A stretch of DNA of 64,000 nt from Methylocystaceae bacterium UBA5192. Its GTDB lineage: Bacteria; Pseudomonadota; Alphaproteobacteria; Rhizobiales; Beijerinckiaceae. Shown here piece by piece: positions 46,860-57,429 of the stretch. Below the pieces are notes generated by a model. That model ran no database searches and was not told the origin of the DNA. It worked only from the letters and a program-made list of their open reading frames with translations. Position 1 is the first letter of the stretch. Each line of letters opens with the position of its first letter. The position numbers and the translations under genes are program-made. The stretch lies in NCBI GenBank assembly GCA_002412985.1, contig DHWC01000036.1, forward strand, positions 21,780 to 85,779. Reading direction: 5' to 3'.

Positions 46860-49268
46860 CTAGGTTTCTGGGGTTGCGGTTTCTCTGTCTGACTGAGACT
46901 TGGACCTGGAGCTGCTCGCCTTTTTTTTCCCGGCTTCAACAATGTCGCGTTCAAGCCTGGGTAGGACTGGTCCTTCAGGATAGATGAAGCCCAAAGTTTT
47001 AGGGCCGCTATCTTTTGATATTACGACTACACGAACAGCGCCGCCGTTTTTCAATCTGCCAAATAAGACTTCATCGGCAAGTGGCGTTTTTATGTGTTGA
47101 TGAATAATGCGCGACATGGGTCTTGCCCCCATAGATTCATCATAGCCATGTTCAACAAGCCAATTACGGGCGTCATCTGATAGCTCAATAGTTATGTTGC
47201 GATCTGCTAATTGAGCCTCTAATTGCATAATGAATTTATCTACAACGCGTTGTATGACGTTAGCAGGTAAATGACTAAACGGAACAATCGCATCCAGCCG
47301 ATTTCTGAATTCCGGCGTGAACAAACGATTTATAGCTTCATTATCGTCATTATCTCTTCGGTTTCGCGTGAAACCAATTGGGCTGCGCGCCAAATCAGCA
47401 GCGCCCGCATTCGTAGTCATGATCAAAATGACATTACGAAAGTCAATCGTTTTGCCATTATGGTCTGTTAACTTTCCGTGATCCATAACTTGTAAGAGAA
47501 TATTATAGAGATCTTGATGGGCTTTTTCGATCTCATCAAGTAGGAGTACGCAGTGTGGATGTTGATCTATTGAATCAGTAAGAAGTCCTCCTTGATCAAA
47601 TCCCACATAACCGGGAGGCGCTCCGAGTAAGCGGCTTACAGTATGCCTCTCCATATATTCTGACATGTCGAAACGAATAAGCTCAATGCCCAGCGATATC
47701 GAAAGCTGTCTTGCGGCCTCTGTCTTGCCAACGCCGGTAGGGCCAGAAAAAAGATAGCATCCAATTGGTTTTTCAGGATCTCTAAGCCCAGCTCTTGCAA
47801 GCTTTATTGCCGAAGTTAGAGCCTGAAGCGCTTTGTCTTGTCCATACACAACGCGTTTTAGCGTTTCATCCAAATGCGCTAAAACTTCAGTATCGTCCTT
47901 TGATACTGTTTTGGGGGGTATGCGCGCCATCGTAGCAATAGTGGCTTCAATTTCTTTTTGACCAATTGTTTTTTTACGCTTGTTTTCTGGCAACAACATC
48001 TGTGCTGCGCCAGTTTCATCTATGACGTCAATTGCTTTATCAGGTAATTTCCGATCATGAATAAATCGCGCAGACAATTCTACGGCTGATTTTAATGCGT
48101 CTGCTGTATATCTGATTTTATGAAATTCTTCGAAATATGGTTTAAGTCCTTTAATGATCTCAATTGTATCGCTTATGGAAGGTTCATTGACATCGATCTT
48201 TTGAAAACGGCGCACAAGCGCGCGATCTTTTTCGAAATATTGTCTGTATTCTTTATAGGTTGTAGAGCCAATGCACCGCAATGAACCTTGAGAAAGCGCT
48301 GGTTTAAGGAGATTGGACGCGTCCATAGCCCCGCCAGAAGTCGCGCCTGCGCCGATTACTGTATGTATTTCATCAATGAATAATACCGCATCCTTGTGGC
48401 TTTCAATTTCTTTGACAACTTGTTTGAGTCTCTCCTCAAAATCGCCCCTATATCGCGTTCCTGCAAGTAATGCACCCATATCTAGAGCAAAGATCGTTGC
48501 CTGAGAGAGGATCTCTGGAACCTCGTGATTAATGATTTTACGGGCTAGACCCTCGGCAATAGCCGTTTTGCCCACTCCGGGGTCGCCAACCAAAAGAGGA
48601 TTGTTTTTATGTCGACGACACAGAACCTGAATTGTTCTTAATACTTCCGCTTCACGTCCGATGAGGGGGTCTACGCGTCCTGCGGCGGCTTTTTTGTTCA
48701 GGTTAATGCAATAAGCATCAAGAGCGGATTCCTTTTTCCTGTTTTCTCCCTCTCTTCCGTCTCTGCTTTCGCTGCGATCTTGATCCTCATCTACCCCGCG
48801 CGGCGTTTTAGAAGTATCAGACAGACCGGGACGTTTAGCTATGCCATGGCTGATATAATTGACGGCGTCATAGCGAGTCATATCTTGTTCTTGCAGAAAA
48901 TACACAGCGTGGCTTTCGCGTTCAGCAAATAAAGCCACTAAAATATTTGCGCCAGTTACGTCCTCGCGACCGGATGATTGAACGCTTATAATCGCTCTTT
49001 GCACGACGCGTTGAAAACCTGCAGTTGGTTTGCACTCATCTGCTTCCTCATTGATGAGATTATCGAGTTCGCGATCGATGTAATCTAAAAGATTTTTCTT
49101 CAACACTTCCAAGTCGACAGAACAGGCGCGCAAGACCGCTGCTGCGTCCGTATCATCAGTTAAGCTGAGTAATAAGTGCTCTAGCGTAGCGTATTCATGA
49201 TGCCGTTCGCGCGCTGAAGCCAGTGCGCGGTCAAGTGACTGTTTCAGATTCCGCGAGAAAGCTGGCAT
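46860..49268 (-). CDS. clpA: ATP-dependent Clp protease ATPase subunit ClpA
   Basis: An 802-residue AAA+ unfoldase that feeds ClpP. The N-terminal Clp_N domain ([30 protein letters not shown]) binds ClpS. D1 Walker [18 protein letters not shown] with LFIDEIH, D2 [15 protein letters not shown] with [10 protein letters not shown], and the C-terminal D2-small domain. A Lys/Ser-rich tail ([12 protein letters not shown]) is longer than in E. coli. clpS lies just upstream, 11 bases apart, so they form an operon. Confidence 0.96.
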   Translation of the reverse strand: MPAFSRNLKQSLDRALASARERHHEYATLEHLLLSLTDDTDAAAVLRACSVDLEVLKKNLLDYIDRELDNLINEEADECKPTAGFQRVVQRAIISVQSSGREDVTGANILVALFAERESHAVYFLQEQDMTRYDAVNYISHGIAKRPGLSDTSKTPRGVDEDQDRSESRDGREGENRKKESALDAYCINLNKKAAAGRVDPLIGREAEVLRTIQVLCRRHKNNPLLVGDPGVGKTAIAEGLARKIINHEVPEILSQATIFALDMGALLAGTRYRGDFEERLKQVVKEIESHKDAVLFIDEIHTVIGAGATSGGAMDASNLLKPALSQGSLRCIGSTTYKEYRQYFEKDRALVRRFQKIDVNEPSISDTIEIIKGLKPYFEEFHKIRYTADALKSAVELSARFIHDRKLPDKAIDVIDETGAAQMLLPENKRKKTIGQKEIEATIATMARIPPKTVSKDDTEVLAHLDETLKRVVYGQDKALQALTSAIKLARAGLRDPEKPIGCYLFSGPTGVGKTEAARQLSISLGIELIRFDMSEYMERHTVSRLLGAPPGYVGFDQGGLLTDSIDQHPHCVLLLDEIEKAHQDLYNILLQVMDHGKLTDHNGKTIDFRNVILIMTTNAGAADLARSPIGFTRNRRDNDDNEAINRLFTPEFRNRLDAIVPFSHLPANVIQRVVDKFIMQLEAQLADRNITIELSDDARNWLVEHGYDESMGARPMSRIIHQHIKTPLADEVLFGRLKNGGAVRVVVISKDSGPKTLGFIYPEGPVLPRLERDIVEAGKKKASSSRSKSQSDRETATPET

Positions 49269-49279
49269 ATTTTAGCCCC

Positions 49280-49669
49280 TTATTTCTTTTCCATTACACA
49301 TTGAAGCGGATGTTGATGCTTGCGCGCAAAATCCATTACTTGAGTGACTTTAGTTTCTGCGATTTCATAAGTATAAATGCCACACTCTCCTACGCCATGG
49401 TTATGAACATGCAGCATTATCTGGAGGGCTTCTTCGGCTGATTTATTAAAATATTTACGTAATACAATGATCACAAATTCTTGGGTCGTGTAATCGTCAT
49501 TGAGCAACAACACGCGATACATGTTGGGTCGACGGGTTTGTTGTAGCGGACGCGTGATCAGGGCCGTGCCGCCATTATCGCCATCAGATTGCTTGGCCCC
49601 GCCCTTGCCAGCCTTAATTGGCGGCAAGCTTGCGCAAGGGTTATTTCTTATGGGTAGTTTTCTTATCAC
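49280..49669 (-). CDS. clpS: ClpS adaptor of the N-degron pathway
   Basis: A 129-residue ClpS, with the core [24 protein letters not shown] and [22 protein letters not shown], including the N-degron pocket residues and the HxxG motif. It binds proteins bearing N-terminal Leu, Phe, Tyr or Trp and hands them to ClpA. The N-terminal 45 residues are a variable tail. The start is GTG at 49669, with no good ATG before the core. Confidence 0.93.
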   Translation of the reverse strand: MIRKLPIRNNPCASLPPIKAGKGGAKQSDGDNGGTALITRPLQQTRRPNMYRVLLLNDDYTTQEFVIIVLRKYFNKSAEEALQIMLHVHNHGVGECGIYTYEIAETKVTQVMDFARKHQHPLQCVMEKK

Positions 49670-49890
49670 GCTAGAAATGCAGGTTGGCGGTTGAGGACAT
49701 TCGGGGGAGCCTGTGGAGGGTAACTGCGCGGGTTTGTTTCCTATTTAGTAATCCTAACCCTAGATTTCTTCCTTCAGGGCCGCTTTGCAAGCAGGAAATT
49801 TTTAAAAAGGACGGTTGGGGGAATTATTGTGAACCGTAAATTTACTCTAAACGGGTAGGGCTAGGGCGAAGATCATCATGAGTTATCGTC

Positions 49891-50208
49891 ATGTCCCTGG
49901 AACCATCTCAACCCAAACCGTCGAAAAAAACGTTGTTTACGAAAGATAATCAAGACTCATCCAGTAATGGGGTGTTTAGTCTCGCCCTGCTTTCCGCCGC
50001 CGTTTTAGTATGTGGGGTAATGGCGGCGAAAACTCTCGCCTTTGTTGTCGATGGATTGGATCCTCCCTCTGTTATTGTTGCATTGAAGCAGACGACGCAT
50101 CGAGAGAACGCGCCGCCAACGCATACACGGGCGCTTTCGGATCGATTCCTGCGAAAGGGATTGGATGATATAGCCACGGGATCTATTGACCATAAACGAG
50201 GCAACTGA
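49891..50208 (+). CDS. Single-pass membrane protein, unknown function
   Basis: A 105-residue protein with a polar Ser/Lys/Pro-rich start, one hydrophobic stretch (GVFSLALLSAAVLVCGVMAAKTLAFVV, about 27-53) and a basic soluble tail (RALSDRFLRKGLDDIATGSIDHKRGN). No family recognised and no ribosome binding site is clear before the ATG at 49891, so translation is less certain. It lies between clpS (divergent) and the helicase gene. Confidence 0.5.
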   Translation: MSLEPSQPKPSKKTLFTKDNQDSSSNGVFSLALLSAAVLVCGVMAAKTLAFVVDGLDPPSVIVALKQTTHRENAPPTHTRALSDRFLRKGLDDIATGSIDHKRGN

Positions 50209-50451
50209 AGCGGTTTAACCTTTTATTCCCGTGGCGCTTAAGCTCCCGATCTCACAAAACGCCAATATTGACATTTGTCCAATTTAACGCCATTGAGCTT
50301 TCTAGCTCGGATATTTGCTCTGAAGATCTAATACCGTCCAGAGCCCAGGGTCTGCCAGTTAAAGACCGGTTTTTCGTGAAAAGTAATTGGGCTTATCCTC
50401 AGGAAGCGCATTTATGCGGCCCCCTTTTTACGTTTATTTATAGGAAAATTG

Positions 50452-51921
50452 ATGAATTTTACTGATTTGGGCCTTTCAGAGAAGGTTCTGGCTGCTGTTC
50501 AGGCCTCTGGCTACACAACGCCAACGCCGATTCAAACGCAGGCCATTCCGCCAGCACTTCAAGGTAAAGATATTTTGGGCATTGCCCAGACGGGTACAGG
50601 CAAAACAGCTGCATTTACTTTACCTATGCTCAGTCGACTTGAAATGGGTCGCGCGCGCGCAAGAGTGCCGCGCACGTTAATCCTCGAACCAACGCGCGAA
50701 CTCGCAGCTCAAGTAGAGGAGAGTTTTGCAAAATATGGCGTTAACCACCGTCTCAATGTGGCGTTGCTCATAGGTGGCGTTTCATTTGGGGACCAAGAGG
50801 CAAAAATCATGCGCGGGGCCGATGTCCTGATTGCGACACCGGGTCGACTGCTTGATTTTTTTGATCGTGGCAAACTCCTTCTCACAGGAATAGAAATTCT
50901 CGTAATCGATGAAGCTGACCGTATGTTGGATATGGGCTTCATTCCCGATATCGAGCGTATCTGCAAGCTCGTGCCATTTACGCGTCAAACACTTTTCTTT
51001 TCAGCCACGATGCCTCCGGAAATTACTCGGTTAACTGAAGCTTTTTTACACAATCCAGTCCGGATCGAGGTTGCTCGCGCGTCGACAACTGCCTCAACAA
51101 TACGTCAGGCGCTGGTTGCTTCGCACGGAGCCGCAGATAAGCGTGAGACTTTACGAAGGTTAATCCGCGAGGCCGAAAATTTAAAAAATGCGATTATTTT
51201 TTGTAATCGCAAGCGGGATGTTGCGATCGTTCATCGGTCATTGCAAAAGCATGGCTTTTCTGCTGGAGCCCTGCATGGCGACATGGATCAATTGGCTAGA
51301 ATGGCTTCACTTGAGGCTTTTAAGACCGGAGATGTGTCTCTCCTCGTTTGTTCTGACGTCGCTGCCCGCGGGCTTGATATTCCTGATGTCGGTCACGTCT
51401 TTAATTTCGATGTGCCGACACATAGCGAGGATTATGTTCATCGAATAGGCAGAACGGGACGCGCAGGTCGATCAGGCGTTGCTCTGACTATCGTTACACA
51501 AGACGACGGTAAATATATTGATCAAATTCAATCCTTGATTGGCGAGCCGATCAGTTGGGAAGGCCCTTCTTTTCAAGAGCTCCCTGAGCCTATGATCCGG
51601 CGCGAAGTGCATGAGTCCCGGGGCGACAGAGGCTCACGCACGCGAGAAGGAGGCGATCGGATCGGTCGACGGATGCGGCCCTCCCGCCCGGAGACGCCCC
51701 TCGAGCGCGAGAATCCCATTACACAAATGGGGGCCTTTTCGCCAAAGGGCTATGATCGAGAATTTACTCGACAGCGTCCTGTCGCCGATGAGAGGCGACA
51801 GCGACTTCCTCGCAGACATTTTGAGGATGATGGACCGCCCGTTATTGGTTTGGGCGATCATGTGCCGTCATTTTTGCTGCGTCCAGTTACCTTAAAATCG
51901 GAGCCTGTTACAGAAGAGTAA
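50452..51921 (+). CDS. rhlE: DEAD-box ATP-dependent RNA helicase (RhlE type)
   Basis: A 489-residue DEAD-box helicase. Motifs in order: Q motif FTDLGLS...PTPIQTQAIP, I QTGTGKTAA, Ia PTRELAAQ, GG, Ib TPGRLLDF, II VIDEADRML (DEAD), III SAT, then Ia-like HGDMDQ, V AARGLDIPDV, VI HRIGRTGRAGRSG. The C-terminal 110 residues are Arg-rich, likely RNA-binding, as in RhlE proteins. ATG 50452 has AGGAAA upstream. Roles in RNA decay or cold adaptation are inferred only. Confidence 0.94.
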   Translation: MNFTDLGLSEKVLAAVQASGYTTPTPIQTQAIPPALQGKDILGIAQTGTGKTAAFTLPMLSRLEMGRARARVPRTLILEPTRELAAQVEESFAKYGVNHRLNVALLIGGVSFGDQEAKIMRGADVLIATPGRLLDFFDRGKLLLTGIEILVIDEADRMLDMGFIPDIERICKLVPFTRQTLFFSATMPPEITRLTEAFLHNPVRIEVARASTTASTIRQALVASHGAADKRETLRRLIREAENLKNAIIFCNRKRDVAIVHRSLQKHGFSAGALHGDMDQLARMASLEAFKTGDVSLLVCSDVAARGLDIPDVGHVFNFDVPTHSEDYVHRIGRTGRAGRSGVALTIVTQDDGKYIDQIQSLIGEPISWEGPSFQELPEPMIRREVHESRGDRGSRTREGGDRIGRRMRPSRPETPLERENPITQMGAFSPKGYDREFTRQRPVADERRQRLPRRHFEDDGPPVIGLGDHVPSFLLRPVTLKSEPVTEE

Positions 51922-51928
51922 GCCTTCC

Positions 51929-52363
51929 TCAGGCGTTAAAAGGCGTCAGCGCCGCTCTTATTTTTTCTGCTTGCGCAGCCAATATGGCGTCGTCCGCCAT
52001 AGCCCCAGGCGGGCGTAACGCTACCCCCTCCCATCGTGGCAAGATATGAAAATGCAGGTGGAAAATAACCTGTCCGCCTGCACTTTCCGTAAATTGATGC
52101 AAGGTGACGCCATCGGCGTCAAGCGCCTCTTTTACCGCCCGAGCAACATGCTGCACGCGTTTGATGAGCTCTGCCAAAGTATGCGTCGAAACGTCGAGAA
52201 GACCTCTGGCGCCATCTTTGGGAATGACAAGGACATGACCTTCTGCGCGTGGCATAATGTCCATAAAAGCCAGGGACATTTCGTCCTCATAGACCTTATG
52301 CGAAGGAATTTCTCCTCGAAGGATCTTTCCGAAGATATTGTTGGGATCGTAAGCTTCTGTCAT
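51929..52363 (-). CDS. HIT family nucleotide-binding hydrolase
   Basis: A 144-residue HIT protein of the Hint/HinT group. The His-triad motif HLHFHILPR (H-x-H-x-H) lies near residue 101, preceded by the beta strands (KVYEDEMSLAFMDIMPRAEGHVLVIPK). Hint enzymes hydrolyse nucleoside phosphoramidates. It faces the end of the helicase gene and lies just after pheA on the same strand. Confidence 0.92.
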   Translation of the reverse strand: MTEAYDPNNIFGKILRGEIPSHKVYEDEMSLAFMDIMPRAEGHVLVIPKDGARGLLDVSTHTLAELIKRVQHVARAVKEALDADGVTLHQFTESAGGQVIFHLHFHILPRWEGVALRPPGAMADDAILAAQAEKIRAALTPFNA

Positions 52364-52372
52364 GTTGCACTC

Positions 52373-53236
52373 TTAATCCCCATAATCAAAAGCCCGAATA
52401 TTCGTTACCCGAAAATTTGCCGCCGGATAGACACCGACGATTTCTAATTCCTTTGAAAAAAACGATAACTCTTCGAGCGCGCGACTTAAAGCAGGTTGAT
52501 GCGGATGGCCATCAACATCTACAAGAAAGCGTGTCGCAGCAAACTCGCCATCTACCATGTAACTCTCAAGTCTCGTCATATTGACGCCATTAGTCGCAAA
52601 TCCACCTAGGGCTTTGTAGAGTGCAGCGGGCACGTTCCGCACTCGGAAAATAAATGTCGTGATTGTAGCGGGACAATCTTTTGACGCCCAATTTTTCGTT
52701 TTAGATAACACAACGAAGCGCGTTGTATTATGGGCTTCATCTTCTACGTTATTGGCTAAAATATCTAGGCCATAGATTTCAGCCGCCAGTAAGGGCGCTA
52801 ATGCCGCTTTTTGCGGGTCATTCCATTCAGCGACTTCCCGCGCAGCGCCAGCGGTATCTCCGGCAGTAAAGGCATTGAGACCAAGATCTCGAATAATCTT
52901 ACGACATTGTCCAAGCGCATGTATGTGACTGTAGACGTTTTTCAATCCTTCTCGGGTAGCGCCTTTTGGCGCCATGAGGTGGAAATGAACGGGAAGAAAA
53001 AACTCATCAACAATATGTAAAGATGATTTTGGCAAAAAATGATGAATATCTGCAACGCGACCAGCAATCGAATTTTCGATCGGAATCATCGCAAGTTGGG
53101 CGCGTTCTTCAGAGACTGCGGCAAAAGCGTCTTCAAATGTTGCGCAGGGTAGGGGAGTCAGGTCAGGATAAGCCTCGCGGCAAGCGATATCAGAGTTGGC
53201 GCCAGGTTCTCCCTGAAAGGCGATGAATTGTGTCAC
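52373..53236 (-). CDS. pheA: Prephenate dehydratase
   Basis: A 287-residue stand-alone prephenate dehydratase of the phenylalanine pathway: N-terminal catalytic domain (AFQGEPGANSDIACRE; MIPIENSIAGRVADIHHFL; NTTRFVVLS-type) and a C-terminal ACT domain (LESYMVDGEFAATRFLVDVDGH) that binds phenylalanine for feedback control. GTG start with AGGATAG before it. Nine bases before the HIT gene; kdsB precedes it with eight bases between, so they probably share a transcript. Confidence 0.95.
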   Translation of the reverse strand: MTQFIAFQGEPGANSDIACREAYPDLTPLPCATFEDAFAAVSEERAQLAMIPIENSIAGRVADIHHFLPKSSLHIVDEFFLPVHFHLMAPKGATREGLKNVYSHIHALGQCRKIIRDLGLNAFTAGDTAGAAREVAEWNDPQKAALAPLLAAEIYGLDILANNVEDEAHNTTRFVVLSKTKNWASKDCPATITTFIFRVRNVPAALYKALGGFATNGVNMTRLESYMVDGEFAATRFLVDVDGHPHQPALSRALEELSFFSKELEIVGVYPAANFRVTNIRAFDYGD

Positions 53237-53244
53237 GATCTATC

Positions 53245-53979
53245 CTAGTCAGCCAATCCAAAAGTCAAAGTCTCTATATCTTTATATGTATCGACTGATA
53301 ACCCAGAATGATCCACCAGGGCTAGATCGATACGCATGCCGGCTTCTAAAGCGCGTAATTGTTCGAGCCTTTCTCGGACTTCAAGCGGCGAGGGCGCTAA
53401 TTTGCTAAAGCGCGATAGGCTGTCTCGTTTAAAGGCATATACGCCAATATGCTGAAGCAAAGGGCCTTCTCCCCAGGGCGCAGGCGCTCGCGTAAAATAT
53501 AATGCTCTGGCGCGACGAGAACTTTCCAGCGCGGCGATGACTTTAACAATATTGGGATCATTCACTTGAGTTGGCGTGAAGCGGACCGCTAGCGTCCCAA
53601 TATCGACCTCAGGGTTGTCAAGGAGCGCTATGGCCTGGTTCAGCGCATTACGGGAAAGGCCAAATTGATCTCCTTGAAGATTGATGATTTTTCCATATTG
53701 TCCGTCAGGGTCAAGGCATGTGAGGGCTTCAAAAATACGATCGCTTCCAGAAGCATGATCTAAGCGCGTTATGAGCGCATTCCCTCCCGCATCGAGAATG
53801 ATTTTTGCAACCGTCTCACTATCTGTCGCAACATAAACAGGGGCGATGTCAGCTTCTTGAGCTTGACGCCAGACATGTAAAATCAAAGGATCGCCGTTGA
53901 TTTTCAACAGCGGTTTTGATGGGAGACGTTTAGACCCCACTCGTGCCGGGATTATGATGACTGGCGCATTCCGCGCCAT
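53245..53979 (-). CDS. kdsB: 3-deoxy-manno-octulosonate cytidylyltransferase
   Basis: A 244-residue CMP-Kdo synthetase that activates Kdo for the lipopolysaccharide core. Nucleotide-binding PARVGSKRLPSKPL at the start, then VATDSETVAK and NLQGDQFGLS and a HIGVYAFKRDSL block, all in place. It supports a Gram-negative outer membrane with Kdo. It lies between a lipoprotein gene and pheA on the same strand. Confidence 0.96.
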   Translation of the reverse strand: MARNAPVIIIPARVGSKRLPSKPLLKINGDPLILHVWRQAQEADIAPVYVATDSETVAKIILDAGGNALITRLDHASGSDRIFEALTCLDPDGQYGKIINLQGDQFGLSRNALNQAIALLDNPEVDIGTLAVRFTPTQVNDPNIVKVIAALESSRRARALYFTRAPAPWGEGPLLQHIGVYAFKRDSLSRFSKLAPSPLEVRERLEQLRALEAGMRIDLALVDHSGLSVDTYKDIETLTFGLAD

Positions 53980-53983
53980 CAGA

Positions 53984-54388
53984 TCAGTAGACGTTATTAT
54001 CTTCGGCAGTCCAGCCCTTGTCGGATTTTACGAAATGGAGCGTGCCTTCACTCGTCAGGATTTCACTTTTTGCAAAAGTTCTATCCTCTCCAATACCCAG
54101 AAAAGCGCATTTGCCTCTCTCGAGTTCTTCTTTGCACTTAGCTTCGAAACCTTCAGGAAATTGTATTTCCGCTTCATACATCAGTTCAAAAGCATTGAGC
54201 GCATCTCGTTTGAGCTCTTTGCCTTGCACTTTTTTAAAAGAAACAATTTTTGCTGCAACACCGTTTTTTTCTAAAATATTACGTAAAACCTTTGCTCCCG
54301 TTGCGTCGCCGGGCAGATGATCACCGCAGCCAGCTAAGCTAAGCGTGGCTGCTAACGCCAATAAAAACTGCGTATTCTTAGTGATCAT
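53984..54388 (-). CDS. Small lipoprotein, unknown function
   Basis: A 134-residue protein with signal peptide and lipobox LSLAGC; the mature part is mixed alpha/beta and hydrophilic with two cysteines (AKCKEEL, GKCAFL). GGAGGAAA precedes ATG 54388, a strong site. An ATG six codons upstream is less well placed. It lies immediately before kdsB (gap of four bases) and is probably cotranscribed. No family recognised. Confidence 0.75.
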   Translation of the reverse strand: MITKNTQFLLALAATLSLAGCGDHLPGDATGAKVLRNILEKNGVAAKIVSFKKVQGKELKRDALNAFELMYEAEIQFPEGFEAKCKEELERGKCAFLGIGEDRTFAKSEILTSEGTLHFVKSDKGWTAEDNNVY

Positions 54389-54789
54389 AATTTCCTCCGA
54401 AACCACATGTGCGTCAGGACGACTAATGCCTAACTAGAGCAAGAAACAAGATTTTCCATTGGCCTGAGATTTGGGCCTGAAGACCCCTCAGGTGAAGCGC
54501 GGCTTTGAGGGGCTCTACTTAGACCGAGAGTTGATTTTTTGGCCGGCGAGAGTAACCTGACCAAGGTCAAGAAATTAGACATTTTAAGCCTTCGTCGAAG
54601 CTGACGCGCGAGGCAAAATAAGGGCTTATTGCATACCCTACGGAGCGCTCAGGTCCGCCGCATCTCCTGGGTCCGTGGGGTTGGTCGGCTGGCGATGGCG
54701 GGAGTGGCCTCCTTGAAGCCATCGTCAGTCGGCCGCCTTGATGTAAAAAATCAAAAAAATCAATTTGTTGCAGATATGACGCAACCGTC
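54389..54789. other. Spacer between the kdsB operon and rpmG
   Basis: No gene supported. It holds the hairpin at 54683-54734 and a weaker one (CCCCTCA/TGAGGGG near 54485-54514). A frame-open stretch at 54567-54821 has no ribosome binding site and overlaps rpmG, so it was not called. Confidence 0.45.
54683..54734. repeat. Long imperfect GC-rich inverted repeat
   Basis: A roughly 50-base hairpin: outer GGTCGGCTG/CAGTCGGCC (two G-U pairs on the RNA), then CGATGGC/GCCATCG, then GGAG/CTCC with a four-base loop. Its GC content stands out from the flanking AT-rich sequence. It lies downstream of rpmG and may be a REP-like element or structured RNA; no T run follows on either strand. Confidence 0.5.
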
Positions 54790-54957
54790 TTATTTGATCT
54801 TGGTTTCTTTGAATTCAACATGCTTTCTTACGACAGGGTCGTATTTTTTAAATACAAGCTTTTCTGTCTTGGTGCGCGCATTTTTCTTCGTGACATAGAA
54901 AAAACCCGTGTCTGCCGATGACAGGAGCTTAATCTTAATCATGGCGGATTTAGCCAT
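54790..54957 (-). CDS. rpmG: 50S ribosomal protein L33
   Basis: A 55-residue L33, starting [20 protein letters not shown] and ending VEFKETKIK; length and sequence are typical. It lacks the CxxC pairs, so it is of the zinc-free form. It lies 94 bases after rnr on the same strand, the usual alphaproteobacterial order. It is shorter than 60 codons and easy to miss. Confidence 0.95.
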   Translation of the reverse strand: MAKSAMIKIKLLSSADTGFFYVTKKNARTKTEKLVFKKYDPVVRKHVEFKETKIK

Positions 54958-55051
54958 TTTCTAATCCATTTCAAATAAAAAAGAACCAGCCCGCGCGAGA
55001 TTGTCGGCAGGTTTTGGAATTGGCCGCAACATACGTCGAAGACCGAGGATG

Positions 55052-57340
55052 TCAAGTGCGGCCTCGTCTCCTTCTTTCATTTTCTAACTTGTTGTCTCTT
55101 TGCTGTTTTCGTCGTTTTGAGACGGAGTTCTTGGGGAAATTTTTGGCAGGCGTTCTTTTGACGCCCCCATCAACGACTTCAAAGCGGAGCGCGCCCGCGA
55201 TGGGCGCGGCTTCAACTAATTTGACGATGATTTGATCAGCTAACCTGTAGCTTACGCCGGAACGGGAACTGAGCGCATGGGCTCTTTCATCAAAGGCGTA
55301 ATATTCACGACCAAGCGTCGCCGCAGGCACAAATCCATCCGCTCCCGTATCTAATAATCTTACAAAGAGCCCAACGCGGGTGACGCCTGAGATACGCGCC
55401 TGAAACTGGGCGCCAATTTTACCCATTAGATGATGCGCGATCAGGCGATCCACCGTTTCGCGTTCAGCGGCCATCGCGCGCCGTTCTGCTGCTGAGATCC
55501 GCGCTGCGATCTCTGCAAGCTCTTGCGGCGATGTCTCTGGCAGTGCGCCTTCGCCGATATTCAGCGCACGGATAAGCGCTCTATGCACAATCAGATCTGC
55601 ATAACGTCTAATAGGCGAGGTAAAATGAGCGTATCGACGAAGATTGAGCCCAAAATGTCCGTAGTTTTCATGGGTATATTCAGCTTGTGCCTGGGTACGT
55701 AGAACAATCTCATTAACTATATTTTCGTGTTCCATCCCTTTGAGACGGGTAAGAATTGCATTGAAGTTTGCAGGCTTCAAAACTTGGCCTTTTGATAATT
55801 TTACGCCAATTGTGCCCAGAAACTCAGACAGTGCGGTGATTTTTTCACGTGAGGGTTCGTCATGCGCTCGGTAAATCAACTGCTGTCGGTGGGCTTCAAG
55901 CGTTTCCGCTGCTGCGACATTTGCCAAAATCATGAATTCTTCAATGAGCCGGTGAGCTTCAAGTCTTGGTGGGATGATGACGCGATCAAATGCGCCGTCT
56001 GGCGTTAAGAGAATTTTTCTTTCCGGCAAGTCGAGCTCAAGAGGGGCGCGGTTTCTTCTTTCGTGTTGAAGCGCCTCATGCGCCTTAAAAAGAGGACGCA
56101 AAACGTCGAGCAAGTTTGCGGTTATTTCATCTGGTCGACCGTCGATGGCATCCTGGGCTTGAGAATAGGAAAGCTTGGCGCGGGAACGGATCATCACACG
56201 ATGAAACTGATGGTCGATTTTCTTGCCCTGCGCAGTGACGCGTAATTTGACGGCTAGTGCAGGACGATCTTGATGAGCTTTCAGTGAGCAAAGATCATTC
56301 GAAATTCTTTCTGGCAACATTGGCACGACGCGATCGGGAAAATAGACTGAATTTCCACGATCTAGGGCGTCGCGATCCAAAGATGAGCGGGGTTTAACGT
56401 AATAAGCAACATCTGCAATGGCGACGCATATAATAAATCCGCCATCATTATTCGTATCTGGATCTAAGATCGCATAAACAGCGTCATCATGATCCTTAGC
56501 ATCAGGTGGATCAATGGTTATAAAAGACAAATCTCGCCAGTCTTCTCGATTTTGAAAAGTAGCTTCTCGTGCTTTTTCAGCTTCTAAAATTGTTTCGTCT
56601 TTGAAAATATCAGGGATGTCATGAGCGCGGATGGCGATAAGACTTAAGGCTTTTTCACTAGTAACAGATCCTAAGGTTTCCTTGATGCGTGCGCGTGTTT
56701 TATTAATGTGCTCAATGCTAACAAGGTCTCCGTGCTTTCCTGGACCAATGTCATTTGGGCCGATGAGGATCTGTCTGCCGAGTTGTTTTTTATCTACTGG
56801 CGCGACATAGGCTGATCCATTCGCTTCGATGTTTAAAACACCTAATATGCGATTGCGCGCCCGGGGCAGGATTTTAATGACGCGTCCGATATAGGGCGGG
56901 TCTTTTGCTCCTACATCTGGGTTGCGTTCAGCCCGAGCTAAAACGCGATCGCTTACTCCTGGTAGCGGTTGACCGGTTTTTGCGCGTCTGGGAGCGTGGA
57001 TTAATATTCTGGGCGGCGGCCCCAATTCATCTTCATCCCACTCTACCGGAATAGCTATAAGCTCGCCGTCACGATCCCGTTCAATGATCTCAACAACTGC
57101 AACCGGCGGGAGTTTGCTTTTTCTCGCGATCAGTTTGCCTTGCTTTTCCAAGGCTCCTGTTTCAACCAGTTCTTTTAAGATGCGCTTAATCTCAAGTCGA
57201 TGTTCGCCTTTTAAGCCGAAAGCTCGGGCGATTTCCCGGGTTCCGATGCGCGGTTCTTGACGTAATTGACTTTCTCGTTCGATAAAAGAAAGTATTTCAT
57301 CGATTGATGGTATTTGTGCGTCGTGTTTTTTTATGGGCAA
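55052..57340 (-). CDS. rnr: Ribonuclease R
   Basis: A 762-residue RNB-family 3'-5' exoribonuclease. Order of domains: N-terminal winged helix (SIDEILSFIERESQ to KRILKELVETGALEKQG), cold-shock domains, the RNB catalytic core (FITIDPPDAKDHDDAVYA with the metal-binding Asp cluster, then FAHFTSPIRRYADL) and a C-terminal S1 domain and basic tail (KRRKQQRDNKLENERRRRGRT). It degrades structured RNA and helps quality control of rRNA and tmRNA. The start is TTG with a weak AGAG site; no in-frame ATG lies upstream. Confidence 0.95.
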   Translation of the reverse strand: MPIKKHDAQIPSIDEILSFIERESQLRQEPRIGTREIARAFGLKGEHRLEIKRILKELVETGALEKQGKLIARKSKLPPVAVVEIIERDRDGELIAIPVEWDEDELGPPPRILIHAPRRAKTGQPLPGVSDRVLARAERNPDVGAKDPPYIGRVIKILPRARNRILGVLNIEANGSAYVAPVDKKQLGRQILIGPNDIGPGKHGDLVSIEHINKTRARIKETLGSVTSEKALSLIAIRAHDIPDIFKDETILEAEKAREATFQNREDWRDLSFITIDPPDAKDHDDAVYAILDPDTNNDGGFIICVAIADVAYYVKPRSSLDRDALDRGNSVYFPDRVVPMLPERISNDLCSLKAHQDRPALAVKLRVTAQGKKIDHQFHRVMIRSRAKLSYSQAQDAIDGRPDEITANLLDVLRPLFKAHEALQHERRNRAPLELDLPERKILLTPDGAFDRVIIPPRLEAHRLIEEFMILANVAAAETLEAHRQQLIYRAHDEPSREKITALSEFLGTIGVKLSKGQVLKPANFNAILTRLKGMEHENIVNEIVLRTQAQAEYTHENYGHFGLNLRRYAHFTSPIRRYADLIVHRALIRALNIGEGALPETSPQELAEIAARISAAERRAMAAERETVDRLIAHHLMGKIGAQFQARISGVTRVGLFVRLLDTGADGFVPAATLGREYYAFDERAHALSSRSGVSYRLADQIIVKLVEAAPIAGALRFEVVDGGVKRTPAKNFPKNSVSKRRKQQRDNKLENERRRRGRT

Positions 57341-57429
57341 ATGTGAACTCTAAAAATAGTTTTGTGGAATCATCAGAATCATATGCTCATTTAAGCTACT
57401 CTTTAGCTGATTGAACTCGTCGAGTTGAT

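Noticed and set aside
54567..54821. 84-codon minus-strand frame overlapping rpmG
   Set aside because: Overlaps rpmG in another frame and runs through a GC-rich hairpin; Pro/Arg-rich composition is typical of a shadow frame.
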